From Rhodospirillaceae bacterium UBA1479 (lineage in GTDB: Bacteria > Pseudomonadota > Alphaproteobacteria > Rhodospirillales > Casp-alpha2), in the NCBI GenBank assembly GCA_002325375.1, contig DCRZ01000003.1, positions 127,862 through 191,861 of the forward strand: a stretch of DNA of 64,000 nucleotides, written 5' to 3'. This document shows positions 58,970 through 64,000 of this stretch, piece after piece. Below the pieces are notes generated by a model that was given only the letters and a program-made list of their open reading frames with translations, made no database searches and had not been told where the DNA came from. The translations under genes and the position numbers were made by a program. Numbering within the stretch: the stretch's first letter is position 1; the number at the start of each line of letters is the position of its first letter.

Positions 58970-61372
58970 ATGGGTCTTTTTGGTGCACTTAGTTCGGGCG
59001 TGTCGGGTCTTACCGCGCAGTCCAGCGCCATGGGCGCCATCGCCGACAACATCACGAACGTGAACACGATTGGTTACAAGGGCACGCAGGTCAACTTCCA
59101 GACCCTCGTCACCCGGCAGACCTCGTCGACGTTCTTCTCGGCCGGTGGTGTCCAATCCAAGCCCCGAACCGATGCCGGCATCCAGGGCCTGCTGCAGTCC
59201 TCCACGTCGCAGACCGACTTGGGCATCTCGGGCCAGGGCTTCTTCGTGGTCAACGAAGCGGCCGTGCCGTCGCTGTCCAACGAATTCCTGTACACGCGGG
59301 CGGGCCAGTTCTTCCAGGACAACAACGGCTTCCTGCGCAACACGTCGGGCTTCTACCTGCAGGCTTATCCCGTGGATGCGGACGGCAACATTACCCCCAA
59401 CAACCCGGATATCCTGATCGCCAACACCAACGTCATCTCGACGGACTTCCTGACCACGGTCAACCTGAACCGGGTCGGCGGCACGGCGACGGCAACCACG
59501 GGCATCTCGGTCGGCGCCAACCTGCCGGCGAGTGCAACCGCCGGCCAGACCCACCGTTCGGATGTGCAGTTCTTCGACTCTCTCGGCAGCGCGCGCACGA
59601 TTTCATTCCAGTACACCCGCGAAGGCCGCGACAACCAATGGGGCCTGGCGGTCGATCCGCCTTCCGGAACGGACGTCCTGACGCTGGAAGACACCAACGG
59701 CAACACCTTCGACAGCCGCGGTCAGGTCGAATTCCAGTCTCTTCCGGCCAACCGGTCGTCGATCACCATCGACAACATCGAATACCAGTTCCAGAACTTC
59801 GGCACGCTGACGGCCAGCACCGGCACCACGTTGACCTTCAACGACGGCACCGGCCCGAGCGGTGGTGACGAAATTCTGGCTTCCAGCACCTCGGCATTCG
59901 CGGCCTTGGCCGTGGGCGATAGAATCACGATCGCCGGCACCACCGGCACCAACGCCGACGGTACGTTCACCATTACGGCGAAGAACAGCGACCAGTCGAT
60001 CGAAGTCGCCGCCGGTTCTTTCGCCGCCAACGTCGCCGCCATGAACGCGACCGCGACGGTCACCGTGGTGGATCAGGCCGCAGTGAAGATCGTCGATACG
60101 TCTTCCTCCATCACCACCGCCAACTACGTTTCTCAGCTGGTCGCCAAGGTCAAGGCGTCGGACTCTGACTATGCCGATCACGGCGGATACACCAACACGC
60201 GGATTTCCGTCTCGCCGTTCAACGCCTCGACCGTGCGGTTTGACGAAGACGGGACCGGTTCGATCACGGTTGATCCGTCGGGCCTTCTGACATCAGCGGG
60301 CGCGGCTGCGACCAAGCAGCAAAGCTCGTTCACGGTGCGCCAGATCGACAACCTGTATCAGGATCACTTCCAGTTCACGTTCGACGCCGTGCCGGCGGAA
60401 GATGAACTTCTGACCATCAACGGGATCACCTACGAATTCGATGGTAACGCTTCCGGCGCGTTGACCGGTGATGTCGCGGTTACCGTGGTCGCCGGTTCCA
60501 CGACCGCTGCGAACATCGACACCTTCCTGGATAATCTGCAATCGGCCATCGAAGCCAACGACCCGAGTTTCGCCACCGGCGCCAGCACGGTGCGGCTGCG
60601 GGCGAACGATGTGACGGGCCTCAGCCCCAACTTCAACCAGTTCGACACCCTGGTCCTCGATGTGTTGCCGACCGGGTCTTACAACATCGAATTCGGTGCC
60701 GGCTTTACGAACCTCCCGGACACGCCGGACGGCAGCACCCCGACCGATGCCTCCGGCAATGACCTGCAGGCCGCTTCGCCTTTCGCGATCAACAAGACCG
60801 CCGCCATCACCTTCGATTCCTCGGGTCTCCCGTCGAATATCGTGGTGAAGGAGATCGAGATGCTCGGTTTCTCCAACGGCGCCGCCAACTTCGATGATGA
60901 TCCGGCGAACACGGACCAGGTCACCCTGGACTTCGGGACCGTCGGCATCGCTGATGGCCTGACCCAGTTCGGCGACGAATTCACTCCGGGCTTCATCGAA
61001 CAGGACGGCTCGCAGTTCGGCACCTTCGCCGGGATCACGGTGCGGGAAGACGGTCTGATCACCGCCCTGTTCGACAACGGCGAAACACGCCCGGTGTTCA
61101 AGATCCCGATCGCCACCTTCGTCAACGTCAACGAACTGGGATCGCGCACGGGTAACGTGTTCAACTCGACCCAGGCCTCGGGCGATCCGACCCTGCGGTC
61201 CGCCAACTCCGGCCCCGCCGGCGCCATCACCCAGTCGGCGTTGGAAGCCTCGACGGTCGATATCGGGGAAGAGTTCACCAAGATGATCGTCGTGCAGCGC
61301 GCCTTCTCCGCCGCCACCAAGATCATTACCACGGCGGACGAAATGCTCGACGAACTGGTCCGGCTCCGTTAA
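58970..61372 (+). CDS. flgE: FlgE, main hook protein, expanded
   Basis: The flagellar hook subunit. N terminus (LFGALSSGVSGLTAQSSAMG, DNITNVNTIGYKGTQVNF) and C terminus (VDIGEEFTKMIVVQRAFSAA, KIITTADEMLDELVRLR) are classical. It is 800 residues, about twice the enterobacterial length. Residues about 278-367 carry the beta module shared with FlgL and the other hook-type protein (AVGDRITIAGTTGTNADGTF), and residues about 470-600 another insertion (ELLTINGITYEFDGNASGAL). A near-perfect ribosome site (AAGGAGG) predicts strong translation. Lying after fliK and flgD, it is the best candidate for the true hook. Confidence 0.93.
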   Translation: MGLFGALSSGVSGLTAQSSAMGAIADNITNVNTIGYKGTQVNFQTLVTRQTSSTFFSAGGVQSKPRTDAGIQGLLQSSTSQTDLGISGQGFFVVNEAAVPSLSNEFLYTRAGQFFQDNNGFLRNTSGFYLQAYPVDADGNITPNNPDILIANTNVISTDFLTTVNLNRVGGTATATTGISVGANLPASATAGQTHRSDVQFFDSLGSARTISFQYTREGRDNQWGLAVDPPSGTDVLTLEDTNGNTFDSRGQVEFQSLPANRSSITIDNIEYQFQNFGTLTASTGTTLTFNDGTGPSGGDEILASSTSAFAALAVGDRITIAGTTGTNADGTFTITAKNSDQSIEVAAGSFAANVAAMNATATVTVVDQAAVKIVDTSSSITTANYVSQLVAKVKASDSDYADHGGYTNTRISVSPFNASTVRFDEDGTGSITVDPSGLLTSAGAAATKQQSSFTVRQIDNLYQDHFQFTFDAVPAEDELLTINGITYEFDGNASGALTGDVAVTVVAGSTTAANIDTFLDNLQSAIEANDPSFATGASTVRLRANDVTGLSPNFNQFDTLVLDVLPTGSYNIEFGAGFTNLPDTPDGSTPTDASGNDLQAASPFAINKTAAITFDSSGLPSNIVVKEIEMLGFSNGAANFDDDPANTDQVTLDFGTVGIADGLTQFGDEFTPGFIEQDGSQFGTFAGITVREDGLITALFDNGETRPVFKIPIATFVNVNELGSRTGNVFNSTQASGDPTLRSANSGPAGAITQSALEASTVDIGEEFTKMIVVQRAFSAATKIITTADEMLDELVRLR

Positions 61373-61407
61373 CCGGCCGGGCTTGGTTGAAGACCGGCAC
61401 GGAATAT

Positions 61408-61448
61408 GGCCCCGGCACCGCAAGAATGGCGGTTTCCGGGGCCTTTTT
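61408..61448 (+). terminator. Terminator after flgE
   Basis: GGCCCCGG (61408-61415) pairs with CCGGGGCC (61436-61443), with an inner ACCGC/GCGGT stem, followed by TTTTT. Confidence 0.9.
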
Positions 61449-61602
61449 CGTTCTAAGGATCGGCACCGCATTAACCCGCCGGTTCAGGAAAAATTAACGC
61501 TGCTCTTTAGCCTTTCATTAAAGGTCCACCCCCTAAACTGGGTTTCACAAACGGACAAGCGGACACACCGCCGCCAGGGAAGACGGAACACGAGTTACCA
61601 TC

Positions 61603-61959
61603 ATGACCTTGCTCAAGCGCCACAATCAGGATGCTCGGAACGGACGTTCAGCCGGAGGCGGCAACGTCGAACCACTGAGCCCGCTGGGACAACCCATGCG
61701 GTTGGAAGACCTGCCCCCGCCCGGCACCAAACGGTGGGTCGCCCGGCGCAAGGCCGAAGTCGTCTCCGCCGTGCGCGGCGGGCTGCTGTCCCTGCAGGAC
61801 GCTTGTCGGCGTTATTCCCTGTCCGAGGACGAATACCGCACCTGGGAACGCCTGATCGACGATCACGGCCTCAAGGGGCTGCACACGACCCGGACCCAGG
61901 TGTACCGCAACATCGCCCAGCGCAAGTCACAGCGCCCGGACCTCGTCGTCCGCAACTGA
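61603..61959 (+). CDS. sciP: SciP, CtrA-inhibiting DUF1153 protein
   Basis: SciP binds CtrA in Caulobacter and blocks transcription of CtrA targets, including flagellar genes. This 118-residue protein contains the helix-turn-helix core of the family: RLEDLPPPGTKRWVARRKAE, VVSAVRGGLLSLQDACRRYS, LSEDEYRTWERLIDDHGLKG and LHTTRTQVYR. The N-terminal 30 residues are variable. It stands alone between the flgE terminator and fliF. Its presence predicts CtrA-dependent control of early flagellar genes here. Confidence 0.9.
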   Translation: MTLLKRHNQDARNGRSAGGGNVEPLSPLGQPMRLEDLPPPGTKRWVARRKAEVVSAVRGGLLSLQDACRRYSLSEDEYRTWERLIDDHGLKGLHTTRTQVYRNIAQRKSQRPDLVVRN

Positions 61960-61974
61960 CGTCGTCGGTCCCCA

Positions 61975-61995
61975 GGTGGGCAAAAATTGCCCACC
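61975..61995. promoter_or_regulatory. Perfect dyad GGTGGGCAA-AAA-TTGCCCACC before fliF
   Basis: A 9-bp perfect inverted repeat with a 3-base centre contains the GGCA-N5-TGCC core (61979-61991). It lacks a following T run, so it is a poor terminator for sciP and more likely an operator. In Caulobacter, FlbD represses fliF from such a position. Confidence 0.55.
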
Positions 61996-61996
61996 G

Positions 61997-62011
61997 TTAA
62001 CCACTTGTTCA
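61997..62011 (+). promoter_or_regulatory. CtrA-like half-site pair before fliF
   Basis: TTAA-CCACTTG-TTCA matches the CtrA pattern TTAA-N7-TTAA at seven of eight positions. It starts two bases after the dyad at 61975-61995. Confidence 0.45.
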
Positions 62012-62129
62012 CCGCCCCCCCAATAACCTGCAAATAACGGAATTCCTGATTGCTCAGGGCGCTGCATACCGCCCGGAGCCGTTTGGGGAAACCTGTCGGT
62101 TAACACTCCTGCAACCACGGGGGACGCAA

Positions 62130-63770
62130 GTGGAAGCACTTACTCAAGCAATGCGCGGTCTGGGACCGGTTCGCCTCGCCATGATGGGCGGGGTGATGTT
62201 CCTGATGCTCGGGTTCTTCATCTTCCTGCTGACCAAATTGGGCCAGCCCAACATGGCGCTGTTGTTCAGCGAACTGAACTCCACCGATTCAAACAGCATT
62301 GCTGCGGAAGTCGGCCGCTTGGGCTTTCCCGCGGAAGTCCGGGACCAGGGCACCTCAGTCTGGGTGCCGGCCGATAAAGCCTTGGAATTGCGGTTGAAAA
62401 TGGCCGACCGTGGCCTGCCTGTGGGCGGCAAGGTCGGGTTCGAAATTTTTGACGAGACCGATACCCTCGGCACCACCGATTTCCTGCAGAATGTGAACCT
62501 GCGCCGCGCCCTGGAAGGCGAACTGGGCCGCACCATTCAGTCCATGGACATCGTCCATCGTGCCCGCGTCCACCTGGTCATGCCGCGCCGACAACTGTTT
62601 TCGCGCGAAGAACAGCAGCCCAGTGCCTCTGTCGTGCTGGCCATGCGCAGCAACAAGCGCCTGGATCATGAACAAGTCTCCGCCGTGCAGAACCTGGTGG
62701 CCTCCGCCGTGCCGGGTCTCAAGCCGGGCCGCATCACGATTATCGACGACAAGGGCAAACTGCTGTCACCCGGCTTTGAAGACGATCAGTCGGTCAACAC
62801 GATTGCCGCCAAGAATGAGGAACGACGCCGCGGCGTCGAGGCCCGCATGGCGCGCACAATCGAAGAACTCCTTGAAAAGACTGTTGGTTTTGGGAACGTC
62901 CGGGCCGAAGTCAATGCCGATATGGACTTTGACCGGGTGTCCACCACCGAAGAAATCTATAACCCGGATGGTCAGGTCGTGCGTTCGACCCAGACCGTGG
63001 AACGGGCCGCCCGCAACCAGGAATCGGAAACCGACGCCGTGACCGTCGGCACCAACCTGCCCGACGCCGCCCCCGGCGGCGGCGAAGGTGCCCGCGCGCA
63101 GTCGGACGAAACCTCGACCGAGGAAACGGTCAACTTCGAAATCTCGAAGAAGACCGTCAACCATGTAAAGACCGACGGCGCCCTTAAGCGGGTCACCGTC
63201 GCGGTTCTGGTCAACGGCATTCAGGGCAAGGACAAGGACGGCAACCCGACCTATACCCCGCGCCCCGCTGAACAGATGGAATTGTTGGCGACTCTCGTGC
63301 GTTCGACCATTGGTTTCGACGCGGACCGCGGCGATTCCGTCGAGGTCGTGAACATGGAATTCACCTCGCCGGTCAAGTTTGAAGAGCCCCTGGAACTGTT
63401 CTTCGGCCTGGGCAAGAACGATCTGCTTCGCTTGGCGGAAATCCTGGTTCTGAGTATTCTGGGGATCCTGGTGATCCTGCTGGTCGTGCGGCCGCTGGTC
63501 AGCCGGGCATTCGAATCCATTCCGTCGGCGCAGGAGGCCGCGGGCCGCTTGCTGGCGGATACCAGTTCCCATGCCGCCGGCCTTCTCGGCGGCCCGTCGG
63601 CGCCGGCGCCGGCCGAAATGGAAGAAGAGCAGTTCGAGGAACTCATCGACATCGACCGCGTCGAGGGCCGCGTCAAGGCGTCCTCGGTCAAGAAGGTCGG
63701 CGAGATCGTCGAGAAGCACCCGGAAGAGGCTCTTTCCATCATCCGGGCGTGGATGTACCAGGAAGCGTAA
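62130..63770 (+). CDS. fliF: FliF, MS-ring protein
   Basis: FliF forms the inner-membrane MS ring. A GTG starts the frame. The first transmembrane segment lies at residues about 18-36 (MMGGVMFLMLGFFIFLLTKL) and the second near residues 435-460 (LAEILVLSILGILVILLVVR). In between are the periplasmic ring-building motifs (LFSELNSTDSNSIAAEVGRL, RRALEGELGRTIQSMDIVHR, ARVHLVMPRRQLFS). The C terminus ends with the FliG-binding helix (HPEEALSIIRAWMYQEA). Length 546 is normal. It is followed by fliG, starting the fliF operon that continues beyond the window. Confidence 0.96.
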   Translation: MEALTQAMRGLGPVRLAMMGGVMFLMLGFFIFLLTKLGQPNMALLFSELNSTDSNSIAAEVGRLGFPAEVRDQGTSVWVPADKALELRLKMADRGLPVGGKVGFEIFDETDTLGTTDFLQNVNLRRALEGELGRTIQSMDIVHRARVHLVMPRRQLFSREEQQPSASVVLAMRSNKRLDHEQVSAVQNLVASAVPGLKPGRITIIDDKGKLLSPGFEDDQSVNTIAAKNEERRRGVEARMARTIEELLEKTVGFGNVRAEVNADMDFDRVSTTEEIYNPDGQVVRSTQTVERAARNQESETDAVTVGTNLPDAAPGGGEGARAQSDETSTEETVNFEISKKTVNHVKTDGALKRVTVAVLVNGIQGKDKDGNPTYTPRPAEQMELLATLVRSTIGFDADRGDSVEVVNMEFTSPVKFEEPLELFFGLGKNDLLRLAEILVLSILGILVILLVVRPLVSRAFESIPSAQEAAGRLLADTSSHAAGLLGGPSAPAPAEMEEEQFEELIDIDRVEGRVKASSVKKVGEIVEKHPEEALSIIRAWMYQEA

Positions 63771-63836
63771 ACGAAGGCCCCCGGCCCCTTCCCCGAACAA
63801 CGCGGAAGAGAGTCGAGGGCGAGGAGAAGCAGGTCT

Positions 63837-64000
63837 ATGGCCCGCATCAAGGACGACTACCGAGCCCTATCGGGCACCGAGAAAGCGGCGATCTTCCTGC
63901 TGTCCCTGCATCAGGACCAAGCGGCCATGCTGTTCGAACGCATGGACGACGAGGAAATCCGCGAACTTTCCGCATCGATGTCGTCCCTCGGCAACGTCCA
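63837..64000 (+). CDS. fliG: FliG, flagellar motor switch protein (3' end beyond window)
   Basis: The first 54 codons are present: MARIKDDYRALSGTEKAAIF, LLSLHQDQAAMLFERMDDEE, IRELSASMSSLGNV. This is the N-terminal domain of FliG that binds the FliF C-terminal helix. A GAGGAGAAG ribosome site precedes the ATG. The remainder lies outside the window. Confidence 0.93.
   Translation, partial: MARIKDDYRALSGTEKAAIFLLSLHQDQAAMLFERMDDEEIRELSASMSSLGNV

Noticed and set aside
61494..61512. CtrA site TTAA-N8-TTAG before sciP
   Set aside because: The spacing is eight rather than seven and the second half is imperfect; not strong enough to list.
62036..62117. Sigma-54 promoters before fliF (GG and GC pairs near 62039 and 62099)
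   Set aside because: Both have 11 rather than 10 bases between GG and GC and lack the C after GG in one case. A CtrA-type promoter is the better model for fliF.
1..64000. CRISPR arrays, tRNA/rRNA genes, IS elements, phage integrases
   Set aside because: No regularly spaced direct repeats, no recognisable RNA gene and no transposase or integrase motifs were found on either strand while reading.

Overview
The window is about 62% GC by eye and comes from a motile alphaproteobacterium, most likely of the Rhodospirillales. FliX, FlaF, FlbT and SciP are regulators known essentially only from alphaproteobacteria. The DksA has the single-cysteine zinc-finger remnant typical of the class, and several flagellar genes lie behind good sigma-54 promoters. 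No rRNA, tRNA, IS element, integrase or CRISPR array was seen. Both window ends cut through genes: flgA on the left and fliG on the right.

Layout. 1-3.7 kb: flgA (3' part), flgH, rnk, dksA (-), fliX (-). 3.9-8.1 kb: a Fur-type site and a three-gene ferric-iron ABC importer inserted among flagellar genes. 8.2-17.7 kb: a second hook-type protein, then flgI-flgJ-flgN-flgK-flgL and flaF. 17.7-26.9 kb: flagellin-modification genes, namely a TPR/OGT-like FlmG-type transferase, an unknown coiled-coil protein (-), an unknown 815-residue TPR/beta-sandwich protein, a Maf-family transferase and a TPR-GT9-like protein (-). 27.0-30.7 kb: two tandem flagellins (-) and flbT. 30.7-44.9 kb: a decayed dioxygenase copy, an AMP ligase, an acyl carrier protein, a GSCFA protein, then neuB, formyltransferase-like, asnB-like, cytidylyltransferase, oxidoreductase and aminotransferase genes, an intact PhyH-type dioxygenase, a sulfotransferase-like gene (-) and a second TPR-GT9 gene (-). 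45.1-56.1 kb: a tightly packed sugar operon behind a sigma-54 promoter (epimerase, HisH/HisF/WbpG-type amidotransferase set, methyltransferase, acetyltransferase, two more cytidylyltransferases, aminotransferase, oxidoreductase, GT-B/GNAT fusion). 56.2-64 kb: fliK-flgD-flgE, then sciP, fliF and fliG.

How it fits together (inference). The centre is a flagellin glycosylation island making a CMP-activated nonulosonic-acid-type sugar with unusual decorations (amidino, methyl, acyl, hydroxyl, possibly sulfate). It is flanked by two different candidate flagellin glycosyltransferases. The island shares sigma-54 control with the rod, hook and ring genes. A dyad GGCA-N5-TGCC recurs upstream of the flagellar sigma-54 promoters and next to a CtrA-like half-site pair before fliF, which resembles FlbD control in Caulobacter.

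Most unusual observations: a repeated beta-rich module inserted into three flagellar axial proteins (five copies in an 805-residue FlgL); an uncharacterised 815-residue protein and a coiled-coil protein between two flagellin glycosyltransferases; an acyl-activation cassette beside the neuB cluster; and a decayed paralogue of the island's dioxygenase. All functional statements come from reading the sequence and recalled family knowledge; no database search was possible.
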